Source: Burkholderia sp. D-99
GTDB lineage: Bacteria > Pseudomonadota > Gammaproteobacteria > Burkholderiales > Burkholderiaceae
Direction of reading: 5' to 3'
Assembly: GCF_011605345.1 (NCBI RefSeq)
Contig: NZ_JAAOXM010000010.1
Span: forward strand, 215,264-279,263
Length of the DNA: 64,000 nucleotides
Positions 39,530 to 48,383 of this stretch are shown piece after piece (the first letter of the stretch is position 1; the number at the start of each line of letters is the position of its first letter). The notes beneath the pieces were generated by a model. The model saw only the letters and a list, made by a program, of their open reading frames with translations, was not told the origin of the DNA and did not search any database. The position numbers and the translations under genes are program-made.

Positions 39530-39559
39530 ATTATAGCCTGAAAATGGCCCTATCTTCAA
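39530..39559 (-). promoter_or_regulatory. sigma-70 promoter of carA-leuE-carB
   Basis: On the minus strand, TTGAAG and a perfect TATAAT are separated by 18 bases. It stands about 230 bases upstream of the carA start in an A/T-rich island within G/C-rich DNA. The downstream gene order makes this the operon promoter. Confidence 0.8.
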
Positions 39560-39661
39560 TCGATATGGCCGTCCGATCGTGCGCGCGCGACGCGCGGCGG
39601 CGCGAAGCAACGCGCTGCGGCCCCGTTTGCGCGGCCGCCCTACCCCCAGCGTACCGCCGGA

Positions 39662-40879
39662 TCAGTGCGCTTGACCAGCGCCGCGCGCGGGCCATACGTA
39701 CCAGACCGCACTCGCGAGCTGCAGCGCGAGCAGCACACCCCATGCGGTGAAGTGCGCGGCGGCCGGATAGCGGCCGTCGACCGCCTGCCAGTGCGACAAC
39801 ACCGCGCCGACTCCGATCTGGAACGCAAAGATCAGCAGGAAGATCACGAGCGTGAGCGTGGTGTTCGCGCGGCCGATCAGATGCGCGGGAAAATGCCCGG
39901 CCATCACCGCATAGGTCAGGATGCCGACGCCGCCGAACATCCCGTATGCGGCCCACAGCACGGCCGGCGGCAGCGGCACGCGCGCCACGATCGCGGCCTG
40001 CGTCGCGACGAACAGCGCCATCCCGACGCCGCAGAATGCGTACACGGACACGCCGCGCCGCTCGAGCACGCGCGCCGCTGCGCCGAAGCCGACGCAGCCG
40101 GCCATCATCGCGAAGCCGAGCACCGACACGAGGCGCGCCGCATGCGGCGCATCGAACCCCGCGACGTCGCGCAGGTACGGCCCGACCCACAGCGACTGCA
40201 TCGCGTAGAACACACCCTGCGTGACGACGGAGAACGACGAGATCTTCCAGAACGCACGGCTGCTCAGGATATGCCACGTGCCCTTGAACTGGCTGACGAG
40301 CCCGCCCTGGTGGCGCACCTGCTTCGCTTCCGGCGCGCCCAGGCCGATCGATACCGCGACAGCCACCGTCAGCACGGCGAGGCCGAAACAGATCGCGCGC
40401 CAGCTCGTCCAGCCGAGCAGCCAGGTCAGCGGCGAGCCGACCATCACGCCGCCGAGGCCGCCCACGGCCATCACGAGGCCGTTGACGAGCGGCAGCCGGC
40501 CGACCGGGAAATGCTGCGCGAGCGCCTTGAACGCCGCGCCGAGACACACCGACACGCCGACACCGATCAGCAGCCGGCCGACCATCATCGTGCCGAGGCT
40601 GTGCGCGGCGCCGAACACGGCCGCACCGGCGGCCGCGAACAGCAGCATGCCGGCCGTCACGCGGCGCGGGCCGAAGTGGTCGAGCATCACGCCCGCCGGG
40701 ATCTGCGCGCCCGCGAAGCCGAGGAAATAAAGACTCGTGAGCAGGCCGAGATCGGCGGCCGACAACCCGAGCTCGTGCGTGACGAACGGCGCGAAGCCCA
40801 GATTGACGCCGCGAAACACGTACGACACGAAATACCCGACCGAAAACAGCGCGAGCACCCTCACCTGCACCGACGACAT
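39662..40879 (-). CDS. MFS transporter, substrate unknown
   Basis: The 405-residue inner-membrane protein has 12 hydrophobic segments. The first half carries VFRGVNLGFAPFVTHELGLSAADLGLLTSLYFLGFAGAQIPAGVMLDHFGPRR, the loop 2-3 signature of the major facilitator superfamily (G-x-x-x-D-x-x-G-x-R-R). There is no soluble domain. No neighbour hints at a substrate. It is 99 bases or more from any gene on its strand, upstream of the carA promoter. Confidence 0.9.
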   Translation of the reverse strand: MSSVQVRVLALFSVGYFVSYVFRGVNLGFAPFVTHELGLSAADLGLLTSLYFLGFAGAQIPAGVMLDHFGPRRVTAGMLLFAAAGAAVFGAAHSLGTMMVGRLLIGVGVSVCLGAAFKALAQHFPVGRLPLVNGLVMAVGGLGGVMVGSPLTWLLGWTSWRAICFGLAVLTVAVAVSIGLGAPEAKQVRHQGGLVSQFKGTWHILSSRAFWKISSFSVVTQGVFYAMQSLWVGPYLRDVAGFDAPHAARLVSVLGFAMMAGCVGFGAAARVLERRGVSVYAFCGVGMALFVATQAAIVARVPLPPAVLWAAYGMFGGVGILTYAVMAGHFPAHLIGRANTTLTLVIFLLIFAFQIGVGAVLSHWQAVDGRYPAAAHFTAWGVLLALQLASAVWYVWPARGAGQAH

Positions 40880-40934
40880 CGCTTCCCCTTGTTATATGAA
40901 GACATTCAAGGCGGCGCCCCCGCGCCGCGCACAA

Positions 40935-40964
40935 ACAAAAACGCCGTCACCTTGGTGACGGCGT
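40935..40964 (-). terminator. terminator of mltD
   Basis: AACGCCGTCACC / GGTGACGGCGTT (12 bp, 4-base loop) is followed on the minus strand by TTTGTTTG. It lies about 70 bases after the mltD stop. Confidence 0.88.
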
Positions 40965-41036
40965 TTCGTCGCATTTCGTCGGATGATAACGCAATCGCAC
41001 GAACCGGGCCGGCCGCGCAATGCGCTCGCGACTGCG

Positions 41037-42599
41037 TTACTTCTTCTTGCCCTTGTGCGCAGCGGCCTTGGCCGGCGCCGCTTTCGCGGGAGCCGCCTTC
41101 GCCGATTTGGCCGCGCCGCGCTTCGCGCCGTGCGACTTGCCGCCCACCGCCAGGCTCGCGCGCTCGATGTGCGCCCCGCCGGCCGACGTCGCGATCCGCT
41201 CCGGGCCCGGCTCCGCCGGCACCGAGCGGCCGACCGGCACGTGCAACACGAGCGCCTGGCCCGGCATCGCCAGATCGCGATGCGTGCGGTTCCACGCCTT
41301 GAGCTGGCCGACCGACACGCCGTAGCGGCCGGCGATCGCCGCCATCGACTGCTTGCGGCGCACGCGGATCAGCATCTTGCGGGTGTCGGGTACATCGGGC
41401 TCCATCGCGAGCGCACCGTTTTCGGCGACGTCGGCGCTGATGTCCTCGTCGTCGTCATCGCCGCGCGGCACGACGATCGTCGAGCCCGGCTTCAGGCGCA
41501 TGCCGGCCGGAATCTTGTTGACCGACATCAGCGTATCGGCGTCGACGCCGATCTTCTCGGCGATCGCGGCCGGGCGCGCACGTTCGCTCACCGTGTAGGT
41601 GGTCCACGTCGACAGCTGGCCGTTGTAGGCCTTCAGGTTCTTCTCGAACGCCGACGCGTTGTCGAACGGCAGCAGGATCTGCGGCTCGGTCGCGCCGAGG
41701 ATCACCGGCTTCGAGAACGACGGGTTCAGCGAGCGGAATTCGTCGAGCGGCAGGTTCGCGAGCTTTGCCGCCACCGCGACGTCGATGTCGCGCGACGTCG
41801 TGACCGTCACGAAATACGGGTGGTTCGGAATCTCCGGCAGCGTCAGGCCATACTGCTGCGGGCTTGCGATGATGTTCTTCACCGCCTGCAGCTTTGGCAC
41901 GTAGTTGCGCGTCTCGTTCGGCATCCGCAGGCTTTGGTAGTCGGTCGGCAGACCGGCCGCCTGGTTGCGCGCTATCGCGCGCTGCACGTTGCCCTCGCCC
42001 CAGTTGTACGCGGCCAGCGCCAGGTACCAGTCGCCGAACATGTCATGCAGGCGCGACAGGTAGTCGAGCGCGGCGCTCGTCGACGCGAGCACGTCGCGGC
42101 GCTCGTCCTGCCACATGTTGCGCTTCAGGTTGTACGTGCGACCCGTGCCGGGCATGAACTGCCACATGCCGGCCGCCTTCGCGACCGACAGCGCCTGCGG
42201 GTTGTACGCGGACTCGATGAACGGCAGCAGCGCGAGCTCGGTCGGCATGTGACGCGCCTCGAGCTCCTCGACGATGTGATACAGGTACTTCTGCGAGCGC
42301 TCGGTCATGCGCTGCACGTAATCGGGACGCTGCGTGTACCAGGTCGTCTGCATGTCGACGAGGTCGCTCTGCAGGTCGGGCATCTGGAAGCCGCGGCGAA
42401 TGCGTCCCCACAGATCGGAGTCGGCACTGGTCAGGTCGCCGACGGATTGCTTGTCGACGTCGACAGTTTCTTTGGCGGTGGCTGATTTACGGAGGTAGTT
42501 GGACGTCGCCTGCGAATCGGCGGCGTTGTTGGCGACAGGGGCCTGGCTCGCACAAGCGGCGAGTAGCAGGACCACCATCGCACTCAATATAAGTCGCAT
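41037..42599 (-). CDS. mltD: membrane-bound lytic murein transglycosylase D
   Basis: MltD cleaves the glycan strands of peptidoglycan, leaving 1,6-anhydro ends. The 520-residue lipoprotein has signal peptide MRLILSAMVVLLLAAC with the lipobox Cys at 16. A family 1 transglycosylase domain follows with catalytic Glu129 in LLPFIESAYNP, then AAGMWQFMPGTGRTY and LALAAYNWGEGNV. Two LysM-like modules follow (near residues 335-380 and 405-455). The last 35 residues are Ala/Lys-rich (KAAPAKAAPAKAAAHKGKKK), a basic tail that may bind the cell wall. Confidence 0.94.
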   Translation of the reverse strand: MRLILSAMVVLLLAACASQAPVANNAADSQATSNYLRKSATAKETVDVDKQSVGDLTSADSDLWGRIRRGFQMPDLQSDLVDMQTTWYTQRPDYVQRMTERSQKYLYHIVEELEARHMPTELALLPFIESAYNPQALSVAKAAGMWQFMPGTGRTYNLKRNMWQDERRDVLASTSAALDYLSRLHDMFGDWYLALAAYNWGEGNVQRAIARNQAAGLPTDYQSLRMPNETRNYVPKLQAVKNIIASPQQYGLTLPEIPNHPYFVTVTTSRDIDVAVAAKLANLPLDEFRSLNPSFSKPVILGATEPQILLPFDNASAFEKNLKAYNGQLSTWTTYTVSERARPAAIAEKIGVDADTLMSVNKIPAGMRLKPGSTIVVPRGDDDDEDISADVAENGALAMEPDVPDTRKMLIRVRRKQSMAAIAGRYGVSVGQLKAWNRTHRDLAMPGQALVLHVPVGRSVPAEPGPERIATSAGGAHIERASLAVGGKSHGAKRGAAKSAKAAPAKAAPAKAAAHKGKKK

Positions 42600-42750
42600 G
42601 AAAATCTCGGCTTCCGACGGCTGGAAATTGCAGGCGATACTACGGAAGTGCGTGCTTCACGTCAATAAAAACACCGAAAACTCAGCGAAATCCTACATTT
42701 GGAGCAATTTTTACAGACACCGCTTGAGCTTTGGAGTCCTCCGGAAAACG

Positions 42751-43557
42751 TCATCGGAACCGGTTTTTCCACTCGCGCATCAGCGTGAATGCCGCCAGAC
42801 GATCCGGCACTGTTTCGTGCAGCTCGGCCTCGAGCGTGGCATGAATGGCCGCGCTGTCCGCCCGCATGAACGGGTTAACGGCACGCTCGTGAGCGATCGT
42901 AGTGGGCAGCGTCGGCACGCCCCGCGCGCGCAGCGCCTGCGCTTCGTCACGCCACGCAGCGAGCGCCGCATTGCCGGGCTCGCATGCGAGCGCGAAGCGA
43001 ATATTGGACAGCGTGTATTCGTGCGCACAATGCACGTGCGTGTCGCCCGGCAGCGCCGCGAGCGCGTCGAGCGACGCGAGCATCTGCGTGGGCGTGCCTT
43101 CGAACAGGCGGCCGCAGCCGCACGAGAACAGCGTGTCGCCGCAGAACACGTGCGGCGCCGCGTTGCACTGCCCTGCCGCCTGGAAATAGGCGATGTGGCC
43201 GCGCGTGTGACCGGGCACGTCGAGCACGTCGAATGCGACGGCCGGTGCGTCGAGCATCACGCGATCGCCGCCCGAAAGTGGCCGCGTGACCACGCCGATC
43301 GCTTCGGCCGCGGGACCGAAAACGACCAGCGGAACATCGGCCGGTTGGCTATTGCGCAGCGCCTCGACACCGCCGACGTGGTCGGCGTGGTGGTGCGTGA
43401 GTAAAATAGCGGTCAACCGCCAGCCTCGTTCGGCAAGAACCCGGCGCACCGGCGCGGCTTCACCCGGATCGACGGCGATTGCATCGCGGCCGTCCGAGAC
43501 GAGCCAGATATAGTTGTCTTCGAATGCCGGAACCGGCACGTATTCCAGCTCGTTCAT
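42751..43557 (-). CDS. gloB: hydroxyacylglutathione hydrolase (glyoxalase II)
   Basis: GloB hydrolyses S-lactoylglutathione to lactate and glutathione, ending methylglyoxal detoxification. The 268-residue protein has the metallo-beta-lactamase motif LLTHHHADHVGG near residue 53, a metal-ligand HTRGH, FCGDTLFSCGCGRLFEGTP near 140, and HCAHEYTLSNIRFA near 178. The ATG at 43557 gives MNELEYVPVPAFEDNYIW, the typical start. It is divergent from the methyltransferase gene 18 bases away, the neighbourhood seen in E. coli (gloB, yafS, rnhA, dnaQ). Confidence 0.96.
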   Translation of the reverse strand: MNELEYVPVPAFEDNYIWLVSDGRDAIAVDPGEAAPVRRVLAERGWRLTAILLTHHHADHVGGVEALRNSQPADVPLVVFGPAAEAIGVVTRPLSGGDRVMLDAPAVAFDVLDVPGHTRGHIAYFQAAGQCNAAPHVFCGDTLFSCGCGRLFEGTPTQMLASLDALAALPGDTHVHCAHEYTLSNIRFALACEPGNAALAAWRDEAQALRARGVPTLPTTIAHERAVNPFMRADSAAIHATLEAELHETVPDRLAAFTLMREWKNRFR

Positions 43558-43575
43558 GGGCGCGCAATCATCGTT

Positions 43576-44388
43576 ATGTCTGATCGTCAAATTATAGACT
43601 GGCCCGCCTGGACCGACTCGCCGCCCGGCCGCTATGTGCTGGGCTGGGAGCAGGCGCAGCTCGACCGGATCGTGTCCGACGTCTTCGGGTTCCACGCGCT
43701 GCAGCTCGGCCTGCCGCAGCTCGACGCGTTGCGCGAGAACCGCATGCCGTATCGTGGCCTCGTGCTCGATCCGGCAAGCGGCGCGAGCGCGCCCTATCAG
43801 TATCCGTGGGCCCGCGAAGCCCATTCGCCCGAGCATGCACCAGCCGATCGAAGCACGACCTGGTGCGACCTGCTCGACCTGCCGTTCGAGTCGCAGAGCG
43901 TCGACCTGATCGTGATGCCGCACACGCTCGAATTCACGTCCGACCCGCACCGCCTGCTGCGCGAGGCCGAGCGCGTGCTGATGCCGGAAGGCCAGCTCGT
44001 CATCACCGGCTTCAATTCGCTCAGCCTGTGGGGCATGCGGCAATCGTTCGGGCGCATGGCGAACCGTCCGTTCGTGCCGGCCACGCGCGACCAGATCGCG
44101 TTCATCCGGCTCAAGGACTGGATCAAGCTGCTCGGCTTCGACCTCGAACGCGGCCGCTTCGGCTGCTACCGGCCGCCGCTCGCCACCGACAAGTGGCTGG
44201 CCCGCTGCGGCTTCATGGAGTCCGCCGGCGACCGCTGGTGGCCGATCTTCGGCGCCGTCTACATGGTGACGGCCGTCAAGCGCGTGCGCGGCATGCGTCT
44301 CGTCGGCCAGATCAAGATGAAGAAGCCCGTGCTCGCACCGGGCCTGACGCCGGCGGCCTCCCCGACCACCCATCAAGAGCATTCATGA
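43576..44388 (+). CDS. class I SAM-dependent methyltransferase, YafS-like
   Basis: The 270-residue protein has a Rossmann-type methyltransferase core without a textbook motif I. DLLDLPFESQSVDLIVMPHTLEFTSDPHRLLREAERVLMPEGQLVITGFN (residues of about 98-150) matches motifs II to IV of the Methyltransf_11 type. The substrate is unknown. Its place between gloB and rnhA matches E. coli yafS. The stop overlaps the rnhA start by 4 bases (ATGA), so the two are translationally coupled. Confidence 0.88.
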   Translation: MSDRQIIDWPAWTDSPPGRYVLGWEQAQLDRIVSDVFGFHALQLGLPQLDALRENRMPYRGLVLDPASGASAPYQYPWAREAHSPEHAPADRSTTWCDLLDLPFESQSVDLIVMPHTLEFTSDPHRLLREAERVLMPEGQLVITGFNSLSLWGMRQSFGRMANRPFVPATRDQIAFIRLKDWIKLLGFDLERGRFGCYRPPLATDKWLARCGFMESAGDRWWPIFGAVYMVTAVKRVRGMRLVGQIKMKKPVLAPGLTPAASPTTHQEHS

Positions 44389-44828
44389 CTACCGATACCA
44401 TCGACATCTATACCGACGGCGCCTGCAAGGGCAACCCCGGCCCCGGCGGCTGGGGCGCACTGATGCGCTACGGCGACAAAGAGAAGGAGCTGTTCGGCGG
44501 CGAGCCGAACACGACCAACAACCGTATGGAGCTGATGGGCGTGATCGCCGCGCTCGAAGCGCTGAAGCGCCCGTGCCAGGTGATCGTGCATACCGACTCG
44601 CAATACGTGCAGAAAGGCATCAGCGAGTGGATCCACGGCTGGAAGAAGAAAGGCTGGATTACCGCGGCGAAGACGCCCGTGAAGAACGCCGACCTGTGGA
44701 AGCGGCTCGACGCGCTCGTCGCGCAGCACGAGGTCGAGTGGCGCTGGGTCAAGGGCCACGCGGGCCATCCCGAAAACGAGCGCGCGGATGCGCTCGCGAA
44801 TCGCGGCGTCGAATCGCTCACGGCCTGA
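44385..44828 (+). CDS. rnhA: ribonuclease HI
   Basis: RNase HI cuts the RNA strand of RNA-DNA hybrids. The 147-residue protein has all four catalytic acids: Asp in IYTDGACKGNPGPGG, Glu in NNRMELMGVIAAL, Asp in VHTDSQYVQKG, and Asp in HPENERADALA, plus the catalytic-loop His in WVKGHAGHP. The basic handle HGWKKKGWITAAKTPVKN is present. It overlaps the methyltransferase gene by 4 bases and precedes dnaQ by 38 bases. Confidence 0.97.
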   Translation: MTTDTIDIYTDGACKGNPGPGGWGALMRYGDKEKELFGGEPNTTNNRMELMGVIAALEALKRPCQVIVHTDSQYVQKGISEWIHGWKKKGWITAAKTPVKNADLWKRLDALVAQHEVEWRWVKGHAGHPENERADALANRGVESLTA

Positions 44829-44866
44829 ACGCGGGCCGCCCCCTTGTTTTCTACGTTTTCCCCGAC

Positions 44867-45601
44867 ATGCGCCAGATCATTCTCGATACCGAAACCACCG
44901 GCCTGAACGCCCGCACGGGCGACCGCCTCATCGAAATCGGCTGCGTCGAGCTGCTGAACCGGCGGCTCACCGGCAACAACCTGCACTTCTACGTGAACCC
45001 CGAGCGTGACAGCGACCCGGGCGCGCTGGCGGTGCACGGGCTCACGACCGAATTCCTCAGCGACAAGCCGAAATTCGCGGAAGTCGCCAACCAGATCCGC
45101 GACTTCGTGAAGGACGCCGAGCTGATCATCCACAACGCGCCGTTCGACCTTGGCTTCCTCGATGCCGAATTCGCGCGGCTCGACCTGCCGCCGTTCACCG
45201 AACAATGCGGCAGCGTGATCGACACGCTCGTGCAGGCCAAGCAGATGTTCCCCGGCAAGCGCAACTCGCTCGACGCGCTGTGCGACCGCTTCGGCATCAG
45301 CAACGCGCACCGTACACTGCACGGCGCACTGCTCGACTCGGAACTGCTCGCCGAGGTGTATCTCGCGATGACGCGCGGCCAGGACAGCCTCGTGATCGAC
45401 ATGCTCGACGACGGGGGCGCCGACGGCGGCGCGGCGAACGGTCAGCGCGTGTCGCTCGCCGCGCTCGACCTGGCCGTGGTGGCCGCGAGCGACGACGAAC
45501 TCGCCGCGCACCAGGCGCAGCTCGACGAGCTCGACAAGTCGGTCAAGGGCACCTGCGTATGGCGCGCGTCGGCCGACGCGGGCGCCGCCGAAACGGCCTG
45601 A
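44867..45601 (+). CDS. dnaQ: DNA polymerase III epsilon subunit (3'-5' proofreading exonuclease)
   Basis: DnaQ removes misincorporated bases for the replicative polymerase. The 244-residue protein has ExoI IILDTETTGLN with Asp7 and Glu9, ExoII HNAPFDLGFLDAE, and the DEDDh His and Asp in HRTLHGALLDSELLAEVY. The C-terminal 50 residues are the flexible tail that binds the alpha subunit. In E. coli dnaQ and rnhA diverge; here they read in the same direction. Confidence 0.96.
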   Translation: MRQIILDTETTGLNARTGDRLIEIGCVELLNRRLTGNNLHFYVNPERDSDPGALAVHGLTTEFLSDKPKFAEVANQIRDFVKDAELIIHNAPFDLGFLDAEFARLDLPPFTEQCGSVIDTLVQAKQMFPGKRNSLDALCDRFGISNAHRTLHGALLDSELLAEVYLAMTRGQDSLVIDMLDDGGADGGAANGQRVSLAALDLAVVAASDDELAAHQAQLDELDKSVKGTCVWRASADAGAAETA

Positions 45602-45635
45602 CACACGTGGCACGCGGCACGCGCCGCGGCCGTGC

Positions 45636-45968
45636 TCACGCGCGCGGCTGCAGCGCGATGACCGCCATTCCGCCGAGCGCGAGCGCTGCGCCGGCCACAT
45701 CCCAGCGGGTCAACGCGACACCGTCGACCACCCGCAGCCAGACCAGCGCTACCGCGATATACACGCCGCCGTACGCGGCATAGGTGCGCCCCGCCGCACT
45801 CGGGTGCAGCGTCAGCAGCCACGCGAACAGCGCGAGCGACAGCGCGGCCGGCACCAGCAGCCATACCGGCCGGCCCTCCTTCAGCACGAGCCACGGCAGG
45901 TAACAGCCGACGATTTCGGCCAGCGCAGTGGCGGCAAACAGCGCCGCGATCCTCATCAGTTCGGTCAT
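45636..45968 (-). CDS. ynfA: YnfA family (UPF0060) membrane protein
   Basis: The 110-residue protein has four helices and the family signatures FAATALAEIVGCYLPWLVLKEGRPVWLL and RTYAAYGGVYIAVALVWLRVVDG, and it has family length (about 108). Some YnfA proteins are small-multidrug-resistance-like exporters, but the role here is unproved. The ATG at 45968 is used; an in-frame extension upstream is Gly/Arg-rich and not conserved-looking. It converges on dnaQ with 34 bases between the stops. Confidence 0.9.
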   Translation of the reverse strand: MTELMRIAALFAATALAEIVGCYLPWLVLKEGRPVWLLVPAALSLALFAWLLTLHPSAAGRTYAAYGGVYIAVALVWLRVVDGVALTRWDVAGAALALGGMAVIALQPRA

Positions 45969-46085
45969 CCGGTTCCTCGCGAATTCAGCCCCCGTCACCA
46001 GGGCGGCACGGCCCCGCCGTGCGCCGCCGATCATACCCGAGCCGCCCCCGCCGGACGCCCCGCCAGACGGGCGTTTCCCAGCAAT

Positions 46086-46115
46086 TTGCGCGATCATCCG
46101 TCATCGTGCTATCAT
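46086..46115 (+). promoter_or_regulatory. candidate promoter of the ProP-like carrier gene
   Basis: TTGCGC and TATCAT are 18 bases apart. They begin an A/T-richer stretch in the 539-base gap before the gene at 46508. If correct, the message has a leader of about 385 bases. Confidence 0.5.
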
Positions 46116-46121
46116 GTCGCC

Positions 46122-46507
46122 TGTTTCAACATTCAATCTCTGTCTATTCGATTTCGAGAGAAGTCCGTCCGCGCGTTGCGGGCCGGGCCTTCGACCGAAA
46201 TTGCACCCACAGGAAAGCCCGCCCGACAGGCCCGCTTTTCTCGTTTCGTTGCCCCTCCGGGGCGTTGCCGGAACGCCGGACACACCGTCCGCACCGGTAT
46301 CTGCCGCCTGCATCACGCGGCCCATTCTTCATGAGCGCACTGTCGCGACGGCCCATCGGGCCCGCGTCGAAGCAGCCCCTTACGGCCCTTTATCGCCTTT
46401 TGTGCAGTAAGTGCTTAATGGCCTGCCCCGACGCGCCGCACACGACACCGCGCTCGCCGGCAAACCGTGTCGGACGGCCCGCCCGTTCGGCGCAGTCAAA
46501 GGAGTGC
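46122..46507 (+). promoter_or_regulatory. structured leader of the ProP-like carrier gene
   Basis: The gap holds no convincing gene. Hairpin one (46214-46239) is AAAGC-CC-GCC / GGC-CC-GCTTTT with a symmetrical 2x2 internal loop and a T-run, which looks like an intrinsic terminator. Hairpin two (46261-46277) is GGCGTT / AACGCC with a 5-base loop. A terminator-like stem between promoter and gene suggests attenuation, but no leader peptide or known riboswitch is recognised. Confidence 0.4.
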
Positions 46508-47995
46508 ATGACCTTGACCGCAACACACGTCAGCCCGACCGCTGTCTCTTCCTCCGCTTCGTCGTCCGGCGAAGCCCCGCTCGTCGCGGACGACATAACC
46601 GTCGTCGACCAGAGCCTCCTCAAGCGCGCCGTCAGCGCAATGGCCATCGGCAACGCGATGGAATGGTTCGACTTCGGCGTCTACAGCTACATCGCCGTCA
46701 CACTCGGCAAGGTGTTCTTCCCGTCCAGCAGCCCGTCCGCGCAGCTGCTCGCCACCTTCGGCACATTCGCGGCCGCATTCCTCGTGCGCCCGCTCGGCGG
46801 CATGGTGTTCGGCCCGCTCGGCGACCGCATCGGCCGCCAGCGCGTGCTCGCCGCCACGATGATCATGATGGCCGTCGGCACCTTCGCGATCGGCCTGATC
46901 CCCAGCTACGCGTCGATCGGCATCATGGCGCCCGTGCTGCTGCTCGTCGCCCGCCTCGTGCAGGGCTTCTCGACCGGCGGCGAGTACGGCGGCGCCGCCA
47001 CCTTCATCGCCGAATTCTCGACCGACAAGCGCCGCGGCTTCATGGGCAGCTTCCTCGAATTCGGCACGCTGATCGGCTATGTGATGGGCGCCGGCGTCGT
47101 CGCGCTGCTCACCGCGTCGCTGTCGCAGGAAGCGCTGCTGTCGTGGGGCTGGCGCGTGCCGTTCCTGATTGCAGGCCCGCTCGGCCTGATCGGTCTCTAC
47201 ATCCGGATGAAGCTCGAGGAAACGCCCGCGTTCAAGCGCCAGGCCGAAGAGCGCGAAGCGCAGGACAAGGCCGTGCCGAAAGCGCGCTTCCGCGACACGC
47301 TGATGCGCAACTGGCGTGCGCTGCTGCAGTGCGTCGGCCTCGTGCTGATCTTCAACGTGACCGACTACATGGTGCTGTCGTACCTGCCGAGCTTCATGTC
47401 GTCGACGCTGCACTTCGACGAATCGCACAGCCTCGTGCTCGTGCTGATCGTGATGGTGCTGATGATGCCGCTGACGCTCGCCGCCGGCCGCCTGTCCGAC
47501 CGGATCGGCCGCAAGCCCGTGATGCTCGCCGGCTGTGTCGGCCTGCTCGTGCTGTCGATCCCGTCGATGATGCTGATCCATGCGGGCACCACCGCGTCGG
47601 TGTTCGGCGGCCTGCTGATCCTCGGCGTGCTGCTGTCGTGCTTTACCGGCGTGATGCCGTCGGCACTGCCGGCGCTGTTCCCGACCGAGATCCGCTACGG
47701 CGCGCTCGCGATCGGCTTCAACGTGTCGGTGTCGCTGTTCGGCGGCACGACGCCGCTCGTCACCGCGTGGCTCGTCGACGTGACCCACAACCTGATGATG
47801 CCCGCGTACTACATGATGGGCGCCGCCGTGATCGGCATCGTGTCGGTCGTCGCGCTCGCCGAAACCGCGCGCCAGCCGCTCAAGGGCTCGCCGCCGGCCG
47901 TCGCGACGCGCCGCGAAGCCCACCAGCTCGTGCGCCAGATGCGCGAGGACGACGATTCCGGCATGTACCCTGTCGTATCGACCGCGCGCGCCTGA
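46508..47995 (+). CDS. MHS-family MFS transporter similar to ProP
   Basis: The 495-residue protein is close to E. coli ProP (proline/betaine-H+ symporter) over 12 helices: AIGNAMEWFDFGVYSYIAVTLGKVFFP, RPLGGMVFGPLGDRIGRQRVL, QGFSTGGEYGGAATFIAEFS, LEETPAFKRQ, DRIGRKPVML and NLMMPAYYMMGAA. The osmosensing C-terminal coiled coil of E. coli ProP is absent; the tail is a short acidic segment (REAHQLVRQMREDDD). Hence compatible-solute or organic-acid uptake is likely, but osmotic gating of the ProP kind is not. AAAGGAG precedes the ATG. The first 45 residues are a Ser/Thr-rich extension. Confidence 0.9.
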   Translation: MTLTATHVSPTAVSSSASSSGEAPLVADDITVVDQSLLKRAVSAMAIGNAMEWFDFGVYSYIAVTLGKVFFPSSSPSAQLLATFGTFAAAFLVRPLGGMVFGPLGDRIGRQRVLAATMIMMAVGTFAIGLIPSYASIGIMAPVLLLVARLVQGFSTGGEYGGAATFIAEFSTDKRRGFMGSFLEFGTLIGYVMGAGVVALLTASLSQEALLSWGWRVPFLIAGPLGLIGLYIRMKLEETPAFKRQAEEREAQDKAVPKARFRDTLMRNWRALLQCVGLVLIFNVTDYMVLSYLPSFMSSTLHFDESHSLVLVLIVMVLMMPLTLAAGRLSDRIGRKPVMLAGCVGLLVLSIPSMMLIHAGTTASVFGGLLILGVLLSCFTGVMPSALPALFPTEIRYGALAIGFNVSVSLFGGTTPLVTAWLVDVTHNLMMPAYYMMGAAVIGIVSVVALAETARQPLKGSPPAVATRREAHQLVRQMREDDDSGMYPVVSTARA

Positions 47996-48003
47996 GCGTC
48001 GCC

Positions 48004-48032
48004 CATGAAAAAGCCCCGGCCGAAGCCGGGGC
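48004..48032 (-). terminator. terminator of the 64-aa protein gene
   Basis: GCCCCGGC / GCCGGGGC with a 4-base loop is followed on the minus strand by TTTTTCATG. It stands 73 bases after the minus-strand stop at 48105. Confidence 0.75.
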
Positions 48033-48049
48033 CCGATCGAACCCCATCC

Positions 48050-48082
48050 GCCCGACCGGCTTGCGCCGGCCGGGCTTTTTTT
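48050..48082 (+). terminator. terminator of the ProP-like carrier gene
   Basis: GCCCGACCGGC / GCCGGCCGGGC with a TTGC loop and one mismatch is followed by TTTTTTT on the plus strand. It lies 55 bases after the carrier gene. Confidence 0.85.
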
Positions 48083-48104
48083 CATTCATGCGACGCAAGC
48101 GCCC

Positions 48105-48299
48105 TCATGCTTGCGCTTCGCAGTGGCGGCAGAAAATCAGTGCACGCGACCGTGACACGGCCGCCTGCGCGCCGCGCGCCGCGACGATCGGCCCGACCTG
48201 ACTGAGATTGAAATCGCGCTCGACCATCAACTGCGTCAGCGCGGCAAGCGGCAACACGAGGGACGGGTGGTACAGGCTCGATTCGATCAGGGCTTTCAT
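48105..48299 (-). CDS. small conserved-looking protein with CxxC, 64 aa
   Basis: The product MKALIESSLYHPSLVLPLAALTQLMVERD is helical, followed by NLSQVGPIVAARGAQAAVSRSRALIFC and the ending FCRHCEAQA. The CRHC pair could hold a metal or form a disulfide. GGAG lies 6 bases before the ATG at 48299, and a hairpin terminator follows, so the gene looks complete. I do not recognise the family. Confidence 0.65.
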   Translation of the reverse strand: MKALIESSLYHPSLVLPLAALTQLMVERDFNLSQVGPIVAARGAQAAVSRSRALIFCRHCEAQA

Positions 48300-48383
48300 C
48301 ATCGGCTCCATCTGGCAATGCGTGATTCGATGGAGTGGATTCTAGGGATCGGCCGCTTCCGGATAAACCGCGCGAATGCGAAG

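Noticed and set aside
45928..46410. 160-codon frame in the leader of the ProP-like gene
   Set aside because: It is Pro/Ala/Arg-rich, overlaps ynfA and both leader hairpins, and has no start signal.
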